From Zobellella maritima (lineage in GTDB: Bacteria; Pseudomonadota; Gammaproteobacteria; Enterobacterales; Aeromonadaceae): DNA of 64,000 nucleotides. The translations under genes and the position numbers were made by a program. The DNA lies in assembly GCF_003075035.1 (NCBI RefSeq), contig NZ_QCZE01000001.1:2294759-2358758 (forward strand). The letters are read 5' to 3'. Shown piece by piece: positions 56,029-64,000 of this stretch; within the stretch, counting starts at the first letter, position 1; every line of letters begins with the position of its first letter. The notes under the pieces were generated by a model. It saw only the letters and a program-made list of their open reading frames with translations. It did no database searches and was not told the DNA's origin.

Positions 56029-58419
56029 ATGCTCAAATGGCTCTCTCGCCTGTTTTTATTATGTCTTTTCCTGGTGTTTTCCGGCACGACTGCCGTCTTT
56101 GCACTGTATCAGCAGGTCAAGGCCGATCTCCCGGATGTATCGGCCCTCAGGGAGATTCAGCTGGACGTGCCCCTGCGTATCCTCAGTCAGGATGGCGAGC
56201 TGATCTCCCAGTTTGGCGAACAAAAGCGGGACCCGGTGACCCTGGCACAACTGCCGCCGTTGCTGATAGATGCATTTCTGGCGACGGAAGATGCCCGTTT
56301 CTATGAGCACCCGGGCATAGATCCCATCGGCATTGCCCGCGCCGCCATGGTCTGGCTGACCACAGGAGAAAAGCGTCAGGGCGCCAGTACCATTACCCAG
56401 CAGGTTGCCCGCAATTTTTTCCTCAGCAGGGAAAAAACCGTCACCCGCAAGGTAAAGGAAATTTTCCTCGCCCTGCATATCGAAAGCCTGCTGACCAAGG
56501 GGGAAATTCTTGAGCTGTACCTCAATAAAATCCCCCTGGGAAATCGCGCCCATGGTGTCAGTGCTGCCGCCCAGGTCTACTACGGCAAAACAGTCGATCA
56601 ACTGACCCTGGCGGAAATGGCCATGATCGCCGGCTTGCCTCAGGCTCCGTCGCTGTTGAATCCAATACGCTCGCCGGAGCGGGCAGCCGAACGCCGAGCC
56701 CTGGTCTTGGGCCGTATGCTGGAACTGGGCAAGATCAGCCGGCAGGACTATCAGCTGGCAATGGCCGCCCCGGTCGCCGCCAGCTATCATGGAACCCAAA
56801 TCACCCTGAGCGCCCCCTACCTGGCCGAAATGGCGCATCAATTCGCCCTGGCCAGGTATGGGGAGAGCGCCTACGGCCTGGGCCTGAACATCTACACCAC
56901 GGTCCATGCCAAAGAGCAGGAGGCCGCCAACCGGGCCCTGACCGACCGTCTGCTGGCGTATGATCTGCGCCATGGTTATCGGGGAGCCGAGACGCAACTG
57001 TGGCAAGGCCGTCCTTGGGAGGACAACCGAATTCAGCAATACCTGGATGAACAACCTGGCTATTGGCCCCTCGAACCGGCGGTGGTCACGGCCGTGCAGG
57101 CGCACAGTGCAACCATAGTGGTGAAAGAAAAGGGTAAACAACAGCTGTCCTGGGACGGCATGAAATGGGCCAGGCGCTATATCAGCGACAGCCGGCAGGG
57201 GCACCCTCCCCGCCGGGCCGGGGATATCCTCGAATCCGGCGCACAAATCTGGGTACGCCCCACGGCCGATGGCTGGCTGCTGTCCCAGATACCGGAGGTC
57301 AATGGTGCCCTGGTCTCACTCAGACCCAGCGATGGCGCCATCACCGCACTGGTGGGAGGCTTTAATTTTAGCCTGAACAAGTTCAATCGGGCCGAGCAGG
57401 CAAGGCGCCAAATGGGCTCAAATATCAAGCCTTTTATCTACTCCGCCGCGCTGGACCAGGGCTTTGGCCTGTCCAGCCTGATCGACGATGCTCCTATCGA
57501 CAGCTGGGATCCGGGCAAGGGCGTGCCCTGGCGCCCGCGCAACTCCCCCAATGTGTACGATGGTCCCATTCGGATCAGGGAAGCCCTGGCCCGTTCCAAA
57601 AATGTCGTCTCTATCAGGCTGCTGCGGGAAACCGGCATCGATCATGCCTTGACCCGACTCCAGCAATTTGGCTTCGATACCTCGGATATTCCCCCGACCG
57701 AAAGCCTCGCCCTGGGCTCGCCTTCGGCAACACCGCTGGAAATGGCAGCCGGCTATGCGACCTTTGCCAACGGCGGCCTCAAGGTTGAGCCCTATGTGGT
57801 AGAGCGGATCGAAGACGCCAGAGGCAACATCATCTACCGGCACAATCCGGTCAGCCAGCGCATTATTTCCGAGGAAAATGCCTTCCTGATCACGGATGCC
57901 CTGACCTCGGCCATCCGGGGTGGCAGCACCCGGGGAAAACAGTGGAATGGGACCGGTCGCCGTGCCGGGCTGGCATTGGCGCGCCGGGATATTGCCGGTA
58001 AAACCGGAACCACCAACCGCTCAAGGGATGCCTGGTTTTCCGGCTTTACCCCGGACAGGGTCGCTACCGCCTGGGTCGGCTTCGATGATTTCAGTCGTCC
58101 CCTGGGACGGACGGCCTATAACCCCAACTTGCCATCCTCCCAGGTGTCAGGTGGAGAATTCGGCGCCAGCACCGCCCTGCCTATCTGGATTGATTACATG
58201 AAGGCCGCCCTGGCCGAGTTTCCCGTACGCTCCAGGGCCGTGCCCGCCAACCTGTACAGCGCACGGATAGATACCTATACGGGTGAAATCACCACGGATA
58301 CCAGCGTCGATACCAGGGAAGAGTATTTTGAAATAGGGAAAGAACTCAGGCGCGTGACCATTATTCATCAGCCGGGCGAGGGCTTTGGTGAACGCAGTGT
58401 CACCGAGGAATTGTTCTAA
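56029..58419 (+). CDS. mrcA: Penicillin-binding protein 1A
   Basis: 796-residue bifunctional peptidoglycan synthase. N-terminal membrane anchor (about 7-27); GT51 transglycosylase domain with Glu87 in ATEDARFYEHPG; OB-like insert (about 315-420); transpeptidase domain with active Ser464 in GSNIKPF, SKN at 523-525 and KTG at 658-660. All catalytic motifs are intact. Divergent from pilM, the usual arrangement. Confidence 0.97.
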   Translation: MLKWLSRLFLLCLFLVFSGTTAVFALYQQVKADLPDVSALREIQLDVPLRILSQDGELISQFGEQKRDPVTLAQLPPLLIDAFLATEDARFYEHPGIDPIGIARAAMVWLTTGEKRQGASTITQQVARNFFLSREKTVTRKVKEIFLALHIESLLTKGEILELYLNKIPLGNRAHGVSAAAQVYYGKTVDQLTLAEMAMIAGLPQAPSLLNPIRSPERAAERRALVLGRMLELGKISRQDYQLAMAAPVAASYHGTQITLSAPYLAEMAHQFALARYGESAYGLGLNIYTTVHAKEQEAANRALTDRLLAYDLRHGYRGAETQLWQGRPWEDNRIQQYLDEQPGYWPLEPAVVTAVQAHSATIVVKEKGKQQLSWDGMKWARRYISDSRQGHPPRRAGDILESGAQIWVRPTADGWLLSQIPEVNGALVSLRPSDGAITALVGGFNFSLNKFNRAEQARRQMGSNIKPFIYSAALDQGFGLSSLIDDAPIDSWDPGKGVPWRPRNSPNVYDGPIRIREALARSKNVVSIRLLRETGIDHALTRLQQFGFDTSDIPPTESLALGSPSATPLEMAAGYATFANGGLKVEPYVVERIEDARGNIIYRHNPVSQRIISEENAFLITDALTSAIRGGSTRGKQWNGTGRRAGLALARRDIAGKTGTTNRSRDAWFSGFTPDRVATAWVGFDDFSRPLGRTAYNPNLPSSQVSGGEFGASTALPIWIDYMKAALAEFPVRSRAVPANLYSARIDTYTGEITTDTSVDTREEYFEIGKELRRVTIIHQPGEGFGERSVTEELF

Positions 58420-58536
58420 CCGTCAGGTTTTGCAACCGAGCCGGTGGCCGATGCGCTTGATGGCACGCTCTGAAAGCATCTCCAAAGGAATCCCTCACGG
58501 ACAGGACGCATCGGTTAGGGCACCCAGTCCCGGCCT

Positions 58537-58562
58537 GCCGAGGAGCCCTTGGGCTACTCGGC
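58537..58562. terminator. Hairpin between mrcA and oxyR
   Basis: GCCGAG-G-AGCCC, TT, GGGCT-A-CTCGGC: an 11-bp stem with one mismatch, touching the oxyR stop codon. There is no T-tract. Likely limits readthrough between the two convergent genes. Confidence 0.5.
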
Positions 58563-59456
58563 TCACAACAATGACGACATGATCTTGCTGATCACCTTGG
58601 CCATTTCATTGAAGCAGGGCCGCCGGACCGAGTGGGTCCGGTAGAGCAGGGAAATGGTCCTGCTCGGCTCCAGATCAGTGACCGGCAGATAACGAACCCC
58701 CGCCGCTTCATGTTGTTGCCCAATCGCCAGCTTGGGGATCAGGGTCAGGCCGGAACCCGCCGCCACCATGTTGCGCAGGGTCTCAAGGCTCGTCGCCTGA
58801 AAATGGGTATCCTCGCCTACACCGGCGGCAAAACAAAAACCCATGGCCTGATCCCGCAGGCAATGCCCATCTTCCAGCATCAGTAGCTTCTCGCCCTTCA
58901 GCTCGCTCAATCCGACCTGCTGCCGCGTAGACCAGATATGCTCATCGGGCAGGGCCAGCATCATGGGCTCCTGATACAGGGGAATGGAACCAAAGTTATC
59001 CATCTCATCCAACTTGGCCAGGATCAGGCAATCCAGCTCCCCATCGGCCAACTGCTTTAACAATACCTGGGTCTGGGCTTCGTAGAGGTAAATATGCAAC
59101 TCGGGAAAATGCTGCTTGAGGGCAGGAATAATATGGGGCAACAAATAGGGACCGACGGTCGGGATCAAGCCGATATGCAACTCACCAGACATGGGCTCGG
59201 TAAAGGTACGGGCGATATCCCTGAGCTCCTTGGTCGCCGCCAGCACCCGCCGGGCCTGGGTGGTTATGGCATCCCCTGCCGGGGTAAAGAGTACCTTGCG
59301 CGAGGTTCGCTCCATCAGCACCACCCCCAGCTCATCTTCCAGCTTGCGCAGTTGGCCGCTCAGGGTTGGCTGGCTGACAAAACACTTCTCTGCCGCCTTA
59401 CGAAAATGCCGCTCTTCGGCCAGGGCAACCAGGTATTCCAGATCCCTTAAATTCAC
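58563..59456 (-). CDS. oxyR: Hydrogen-peroxide regulator OxyR
   Basis: 297-residue LysR-type regulator. The N-terminal helix-turn-helix is LRDLEYLVALAEERHFRKAAEKCFVSQPTLS, cited in part as FRKAAEKCFVSQPTLSGQ. The redox switch cysteines fall at Cys199 and Cys208 (DGHCLRDQAMGFC), exactly the E. coli positions. Follows the flavoenzyme gene by 70 bases on the same strand. Confidence 0.96.
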   Translation of the reverse strand: MNLRDLEYLVALAEERHFRKAAEKCFVSQPTLSGQLRKLEDELGVVLMERTSRKVLFTPAGDAITTQARRVLAATKELRDIARTFTEPMSGELHIGLIPTVGPYLLPHIIPALKQHFPELHIYLYEAQTQVLLKQLADGELDCLILAKLDEMDNFGSIPLYQEPMMLALPDEHIWSTRQQVGLSELKGEKLLMLEDGHCLRDQAMGFCFAAGVGEDTHFQATSLETLRNMVAAGSGLTLIPKLAIGQQHEAAGVRYLPVTDLEPSRTISLLYRTHSVRRPCFNEMAKVISKIMSSLL

Positions 59457-59526
59457 ACTTTTTCCTATCCGTTACTACGTCTGGGTGCATTATTTACTTA
59501 TTTTGCACAAAATAGAAAGGCCCAGC

Positions 59527-60978
59527 TCAGTCCCCCACCCCGCATTCCATGCAACGGTCGATAATTTTCGGCCCCAGGTGCAGCTTGTCATTCAGATCCC
59601 GTAACGCTGTCCTGACCCCTTCTTCGATCACCGGATGATAGAAAGGCATGTCCAGCATCTGCGCCACCGTCATTTTCTGTTGATGGGCCCAGGCCAGCAA
59701 ATGCGCCAGGTGTTCCGCATCCGGGCCTATCATCTCGGCACCGAGGAACAGGCCGGTGCCCTGTTCCCCATAGACCCGCAGCAGCCCCTGATTACGCAAC
59801 ATCACCCGGCTGCGCCCCTGATCTTCAAAACTGACCTCGCCGGTGGTGAAACAGTCACATCCGCCGTAGCGTTTTTCCAGCTCCCGGTAGCTGACTCCCA
59901 CCATGGCGATCTGCGGATCCGAAAAGACCACCGACAGCGTGCTGCGACGCAAGCCGGCGCGGATATCCGGGAAGCGGCCGGCATTATAGCCTGCGATCCG
60001 CCCCTGATCCGCCGCCTCATGCAACAGCGGCAGCTGGTTGCTGGCATCACCGGCCACAAACACATGAGGCAGGCTGGTTTGCATGGTATAGGCGTCGACG
60101 ATTGGCACTCCCCTGTCATCCAGCATGATATCCAGCCGATCCAGGCCCAGCCGATCCACATTGGGGCGACGACCGGTGGTGGCAATCACATAGTCCACCT
60201 GAATCTGCTCGGTACCGCCATCGGCGTTACGAAAGTCAATGGCGACCCCGTCCCCCTGACGCTCCATCCTCGTGACCTTGGCATCCTCATCCAGGTAAAA
60301 TTCCTGTCGAAAGGTCCGGGAGGCATAATCCATCACCTGTGGATCCGTGAGCGGCCCCACCTGCCCTCCCACCCCGAACATCCATACCTTGACGCCCAAG
60401 CGGTGCAGGGCCTGACCCAGTTCAAGGCCAATCACTCCGGGTCCGAATACCGCCACCGACTCGGGTAAATCATCCCAGTCAAAGACACCATCATTGACCA
60501 GCAGGCGATCGCCCAGCTCGTCCCATTGCGAGGGGTAGGTGGGACGGGAACCGGTAGCGATGATAATGGACTCGGCTTCGAGACGGGTGTGTCCATCGAT
60601 CTCCAACAAATGGGCATCGACAAAGCGGGCCCGCCCCTCTAGCCGGTCTTCGGCAGGAATGGAATCGACCGACTCGAGCACAAACCCGACAAAACGATCC
60701 CGCTCCCGTTTGACCCTGTCCATCACCGCCTTGCCGTCGATACGGATCTCTCCGTCGATATGCACCCCGAAGCCGGGGGCCCGTGCAAGCTGATGCGCAC
60801 TGTCGGCGGCGGCAATCAACAGCTTGGAGGGCATGCAGCCGACCCGGGCACAGGTAGTGCCATAGGGACCGGCCTCAATCATCTTTACGCTTTTGCCATG
60901 AGCCTTGGCACCCCGGTAGGCGGCAAGACCGGCGGTACCACTGCCGATTATCGCCACATCAACCTGTATCTGTTTCAT
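59527..60978 (-). CDS. Dihydrolipoamide-dehydrogenase-like flavoenzyme
   Basis: 483-residue pyridine-nucleotide disulphide oxidoreductase: FAD motif GSGTAGLAA, redox pair Cys43/Cys48 (TTCARVGCMPSK), NAD(P) motif FGPGVIGLELGQ, and the dimer-domain base His448 with Glu453 (FYHPVIEEG). The pair is spaced CxxxxC as in the family. It carries an extra C-terminal pair Cys476/Cys479 (CMEC). It is not in a pyruvate dehydrogenase operon but between oxyR and a peroxiredoxin, suggesting a role in reducing peroxide-defence partners. Confidence 0.88.
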   Translation of the reverse strand: MKQIQVDVAIIGSGTAGLAAYRGAKAHGKSVKMIEAGPYGTTCARVGCMPSKLLIAAADSAHQLARAPGFGVHIDGEIRIDGKAVMDRVKRERDRFVGFVLESVDSIPAEDRLEGRARFVDAHLLEIDGHTRLEAESIIIATGSRPTYPSQWDELGDRLLVNDGVFDWDDLPESVAVFGPGVIGLELGQALHRLGVKVWMFGVGGQVGPLTDPQVMDYASRTFRQEFYLDEDAKVTRMERQGDGVAIDFRNADGGTEQIQVDYVIATTGRRPNVDRLGLDRLDIMLDDRGVPIVDAYTMQTSLPHVFVAGDASNQLPLLHEAADQGRIAGYNAGRFPDIRAGLRRSTLSVVFSDPQIAMVGVSYRELEKRYGGCDCFTTGEVSFEDQGRSRVMLRNQGLLRVYGEQGTGLFLGAEMIGPDAEHLAHLLAWAHQQKMTVAQMLDMPFYHPVIEEGVRTALRDLNDKLHLGPKIIDRCMECGVGD

Positions 60979-61037
60979 CGCTTTTCCTCATCAGAAATCC
61001 GGAAAAAATATGGGGGCCCATGCCCCCATCCATTTGC

Positions 61038-61766
61038 CTAAGCCAGATAGTCGACCAGCTCATCGCTGCCGCCGATATGACGGCCATCGATAAATACCTG
61101 CGGTACCGTCGTCCGTCCGGACATGGCCTTGAGGGTGATACTGGTCGCATCCTGGCCCAGCACCACTTCTTCGAAGCGCATGCCTTTGTCCAGCAACAGT
61201 TGCTTGGCCCGGGCGCAGAACGGACAGCCAGGCTTGGTGAAGATGCTGACCGCAGACGGTTTCTTGGCTTCGGGGTTGAGGTATTCCAGCATGGTGTCCG
61301 CATCGGACACTTCGAAAGGATCTCCCGGCTTGTTCGGCTCGATGAACATTTTTTCAATGATGCCATCCTTCACCAGCATGGAATAACGCCAGGAGCGCTT
61401 GCCGAAGCCCAGATCCTGCTTGTCCACCAGCATGCCCATGCCGTCGGTAAACTCGCCATTGCCGTCCGGGATCACCCGGATATTGTCGGCTTCCTGATCC
61501 GCCAGCCAGGCGTTCATCACGAAGGTGTCGTTGACACTGATACAGACGATGTCGTCGACGCCGTTTTCGAACAGCACAGGTGCCAGCTCGTTATAGCGTG
61601 GCAGATGGGTAGCAGAACAGGTCGGGGTGAAGGCGCCCGGCAGCGAAAACACCACCACGGTTTTGTCCTTGAAGATATCGTCGCTGGTGACGTCCAGCCA
61701 CTGATCCTGATGACGGGTACGGAAGGTTACCTGGGGTACGCTTTGGCCGGTCTTGTTGGTCAACAT
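61038..61766 (-). CDS. Peroxiredoxin-glutaredoxin hybrid
   Basis: 242 residues. Residues 1-160 form a Prx5-type peroxiredoxin with peroxidatic Cys50 (PGAFTPTC); residues 170-242 form a glutaredoxin with Cys181 and Cys184 (GCPFC) and VPQVFIDG. It reduces peroxides using glutathione through its own Grx domain, as the Haemophilus hybrid does. An OxyR-like site lies 92 bases upstream of the start. Confidence 0.95.
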   Translation of the reverse strand: MLTNKTGQSVPQVTFRTRHQDQWLDVTSDDIFKDKTVVVFSLPGAFTPTCSATHLPRYNELAPVLFENGVDDIVCISVNDTFVMNAWLADQEADNIRVIPDGNGEFTDGMGMLVDKQDLGFGKRSWRYSMLVKDGIIEKMFIEPNKPGDPFEVSDADTMLEYLNPEAKKPSAVSIFTKPGCPFCARAKQLLLDKGMRFEEVVLGQDATSITLKAMSGRTTVPQVFIDGRHIGGSDELVDYLA

Positions 61767-61857
61767 AAGATGTCCTCGTTTGGTTGTTCACTCACTCGAT
61801 GGACTCAGTATGCCGGGTTCAGTTTGATATATTAAATCGTTTAAATAACAAAAACTG

Positions 61858-61872
61858 ATAGCCTGTGACTAT
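61858..61872. promoter_or_regulatory. OxyR-like half-operator upstream of the peroxiredoxin gene
   Basis: ATAG-CCTGTGA-CTAT: one ATAG-N7-CTAT unit of the OxyR consensus, exact in all eight defined bases. The second unit is not convincing. Position is 92 bases before the peroxiredoxin start, and an A/T-rich promoter-like stretch lies between. Confidence 0.55.
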
Positions 61873-61928
61873 CAATATAAGAAATGAGGAATGGCTTATC
61901 CATTCCCCATTCCTTCTATAACAGGATC

Positions 61929-62165
61929 TTAACTCTGGCCGTTCAGCCATCCCTTGTACAACTGATCCTTGAGCTGATGACGGCGCAATTTGAGTTCTTC
62001 AAAATTAGCATCGGAAATGGGCATATTCCGGGATTCCAGTCCCTCTATCTCATGATTCAGCTTATGATATTCTCGAGCCAGCTGGGCAAAATCCGGATTG
62101 TTCTGCTTGAGCTCCTGAATTTTTTCTGCATATTCGGGAAACTCGTCGGTAAGCGCATGTCTCAT
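61929..62165 (-). CDS. YdcH-like (DUF465) small protein
   Basis: 78 residues, helical hairpin, charged: EYAEKIQELKQNNPDFAQL, EYHKLNHEIEGLES and LKLRRHQLKDQLY match DUF465. The start at 62165 has GAGGAG 8 bases upstream. Function in the family is unknown. Confidence 0.85.
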   Translation of the reverse strand: MRHALTDEFPEYAEKIQELKQNNPDFAQLAREYHKLNHEIEGLESRNMPISDANFEELKLRRHQLKDQLYKGWLNGQS

Positions 62166-62194
62166 TAGCCAACTCCTCATTGACAGGGGATAAT

Positions 62195-63184
62195 TTAACT
62201 ATAGACGAGCATTTCCTCCGGTACCTTGGCCAGCGCCGCCTCCACCACTTCTATACCGGCACCGGGCTTATGGGCGTTCTCGCTCAGGTGCCGACGCCAG
62301 GCACGGGCGCCGGGCAGCCCCTGAAAAATGCCCAGGGTATGGCGGGTAATATTGCCCAGGTAACAACCCTTGCCAAGTTGCTGCTCAATATAGGGTAACA
62401 GCTGACGGATCACCTCGTGCCGACTGGGCGCCACCGTTTGCGCACCGAACAGTTCCCTGTCCACCTGCGCCAACAGATAGGGGTTTTGATACACCTCCCG
62501 TCCCAGCATGACACCATCAAGATGCTGCAGGTGCTCCCTGGCCTCCGTCAGGGTTTTGATGCCGCCATTAATGGCCATGGTCAATCCGGGGTAATCCGCC
62601 TTGAGCCGGTATACCCGCTCATAGTCCAGCGGGGGGATTTCCCGGTTTTCCTTGGGACTCAGCCCCTTCAGCCAGGCCTTGCGTGCATGCACCACCAGGG
62701 CGTCGGTACCCACCGCCAGCAAAGACTCCACCAGGGTACAGAGAAACTCGTAGCTGTCCTGCTCATCGATGCCGATGCGGGTCTTGACCGTCACCGGGAT
62801 CGCCACCACCGCCTTCATGGCCGCGACACAGTCGGCGACCAGTCCCGGCTCTGCCATCAGGCAGGCACCGAACATACCGTTTTGCACCCGATCGGAGGGA
62901 CAGCCGACGTTCAGGTTGATTTCGTCATAACCCCGCTGCTCGGCCATCACCGCGCATTGGGCCAGCGCCTGAGGATCACTGCCGCCGAGTTGCAGCACCA
63001 ACGGATGTTCCTGTTCGTTAAATGCCAGGTAATCCCCCTTGCCATAGAGAATGGCGCCGGTGGTCACCATCTCCGTATACAGCTGAGCATGTCGGCTCAG
63101 CAGGCGATGAAAATAGCGACAATGTTTATCCGTCCAATCGAGCATCGGAGCAACGGAGAAGCGGGCACTGGGGTACTGACTCAT
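62195..63184 (-). CDS. dusA: tRNA-dihydrouridine synthase A
   Basis: 329 residues from [14 protein letters not shown]; 63205 is another possible ATG. An FMN enzyme reducing uridines 20/20a in the D-loop of t[31 protein letters not shown] with the catalytic Cys, and [13 protein letters not shown] are typical of DusA. Preceded by a good sigma-70 promoter and divergent from zur, as in E. coli. Confidence 0.95.
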   Translation of the reverse strand: MSQYPSARFSVAPMLDWTDKHCRYFHRLLSRHAQLYTEMVTTGAILYGKGDYLAFNEQEHPLVLQLGGSDPQALAQCAVMAEQRGYDEINLNVGCPSDRVQNGMFGACLMAEPGLVADCVAAMKAVVAIPVTVKTRIGIDEQDSYEFLCTLVESLLAVGTDALVVHARKAWLKGLSPKENREIPPLDYERVYRLKADYPGLTMAINGGIKTLTEAREHLQHLDGVMLGREVYQNPYLLAQVDRELFGAQTVAPSRHEVIRQLLPYIEQQLGKGCYLGNITRHTLGIFQGLPGARAWRRHLSENAHKPGAGIEVVEAALAKVPEEMLVYS

Positions 63185-63215
63185 AATTGATGACTTTTTG
63201 CTCATAAAGGCGCGC

Positions 63216-63244
63216 ATTATACCCAAGCCCACCCACAGACCCAA
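63216..63244 (-). promoter_or_regulatory. Sigma-70 promoter of dusA
   Basis: On the minus strand TTGGGT, 17 bases, TATAAT. The TATAAT touches an in-frame ATG (63217), which argues that translation starts further in (63205 or 63184). Confidence 0.6.
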
Positions 63245-63318
63245 ATCCGGATCCGTCAAAGTTATGCCGGCCTGTGCTAATATGCCGACAAACGATAACC
63301 AGGATCTCTGCCATACAT

Positions 63319-63756
63319 ATGTCTGTTCAACGACAGCTGGAACAAGCCGAACGTTTATGCCAGCAACGCAGCGTACGCTTCACCCCGACCCGGCGCCACG
63401 TATTCACCCTGCTCGCCGAGCACAAGGGGGCAGTCAGCGCCTATGAACTGCTGGACAGACTCAAGCAGCTGGAACCCAATGCCAAGCCACCAACCGTGTA
63501 TCGAGCCCTGGATTTTTTGCTGTCTCAGGGTTTTGTGCATAAGGTTGAATCACTGAACGCCTTTTTATTCTGTGATCATTTCGCCAAGCATCATCCGATG
63601 CAGCTGTTGATTTGTGACAACTGCGGCCTGGTGATCGAATTGCATGATGAGGCCATCAATCAGGCCTTTAACCAACAGGCAGAGCAACATGGCTTCGCCA
63701 TTACCAACCAGACCATAGAAGCTCACGGCCATTGTGGGCAATGCCGGAAAACATGA
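63319..63756 (+). CDS. zur: Zinc uptake regulator Zur
   Basis: 145-residue Fur-family repressor of zinc import. Winged-helix N-terminus ([15 protein letters not shown]), [20 protein letters not shown] for DNA contact, and the zinc sites with Cys99/Cys102 (ICDNC) and Cys139/Cys142 (HCGQC). The start MSVQRQLEQ is preferred to a longer frame. Divergent from dusA. Confidence 0.92.
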   Translation: MSVQRQLEQAERLCQQRSVRFTPTRRHVFTLLAEHKGAVSAYELLDRLKQLEPNAKPPTVYRALDFLLSQGFVHKVESLNAFLFCDHFAKHHPMQLLICDNCGLVIELHDEAINQAFNQQAEQHGFAITNQTIEAHGHCGQCRKT

Positions 63757-63796
63757 AGGAACGAACGGCCGGATTCAGCCGATAAGAGGGAGTCTT

Positions 63797-64000
63797 ATGG
63801 GTACTCTAATCAAATGGATATTGATCCTGGGGATCCTGTTCATGGCGCTGAGCGAAGTGGATATGAACACCTCGCTGTACAAATATGAAGAAAACCAGGT
63901 AGAAATCACCTTCCCCAGCTGGCAGGCGGAGCAGCCCTGGATACATATAAAATGGAACCCGGGCAAGGATGAATGGTTATATCAGTGGCGCCCTGAAAAC
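63797..64000 (+). CDS. Hypothetical membrane-anchored protein (5' part)
   Basis: First 68 codons; the frame is open at the end of the window. GAGGGAG precedes the ATG. One N-terminal hydrophobic segment (LIKWILILGILFMALSEV) then a polar part rich in W (SWQAEQPWIHIKWNPG, EWLYQWRPEN). I do not recognise it. It starts 40 bases after zur and may be in its operon. Confidence 0.65.
   Translation, partial: MGTLIKWILILGILFMALSEVDMNTSLYKYEENQVEITFPSWQAEQPWIHIKWNPGKDEWLYQWRPEN

Noticed and set aside
58440-58525. Distant inverted pair CCGATGCG / CGCATCGG downstream of mrcA
   Set aside because: Eight-base arms more than 50 bases apart are weak evidence on their own; possibly part of a dispersed repeat, but I could not support a boundary.

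Overview
The window is a chromosomal stretch of a motile, GC-rich gammaproteobacterium. The order pilMNOPQ-aroK-aroB-damX-dam-rpe-gph-trpS, the divergent mrcA, and the OxyR, Zur and DusA types fit the Aeromonadales (Oceanimonas, Zobellella or Oceanisphaera-like). That placement is inference from gene content and order, not from a marker gene. I see no rRNA, tRNA, CRISPR array or intact mobile element. The only transposon trace is an IS630-type transposase tail.

Layout. (1) 1-13339: flagellar genes. The end of fliP, then fliQ and fliR, converge on a ten-gene operon read leftward (flgB to flgL); flgA-flgM-flgN diverge from it. Two good FliA (sigma-28) promoters are visible, one before flgK and one before flgM. 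The flgF/flgG junction carries a decayed 64-bp tandem duplication. (2) 13394-20856: accessory and housekeeping genes: a glutaredoxin-fold protein without CxxC, a shortened Vgb-like propeller protein, an AraC regulator beside putP, a lipoprotein, a STAS/SEC14-like protein, a DUF2939 protein, and a globin preceded by an FNR/DNR-type palindrome. (3) 21495-26552: the end of phenylalanine/tyrosine breakdown (hmgA, fahA, maiA), followed by acetoacetyl-CoA synthetase, which uses the acetoacetate that pathway releases. (4) 26755-43775: a Tad/Flp pilus locus. It has a prepilin peptidase, a PprA/PprB-like two-component pair, a DUF3613 protein, tadD, tadC, tadB, tadA, tadZ, rcpA, rcpC, the flp pilin, two TadE-like minor pilins and a TadG-like protein. 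It is interrupted by a frameshifted TpsB-like outer-membrane pseudogene and the IS630 remnant. (5) 43876-58562: a His-rich secreted protein, trpS, gph, rpe, a small DUF2970 gene, dam, damX, aroB, aroK, pilQPONM and mrcA. (6) 58563-64000: an oxidative-stress block (oxyR, a dihydrolipoamide-dehydrogenase-like flavoenzyme, a peroxiredoxin-glutaredoxin hybrid with an OxyR-like half-operator upstream), a YdcH-like protein, and dusA divergent from zur.

How the parts work together. Two pilus assembly systems (Tad and the PilMNOPQ alignment complex) and a flagellum make this window strongly about surface structures. The PprAB-like pair beside the Tad genes suggests local control of Flp pili, as in Pseudomonas aeruginosa. 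The most unusual DNA signals are a 19-bp perfect inverted repeat upstream of flp, the flgF/flgG duplication, a TadZ without a recognisable Walker A motif, and a 23-base element shared by the globin and response-regulator upstream regions. I found no clear undescribed defence or mobile system.
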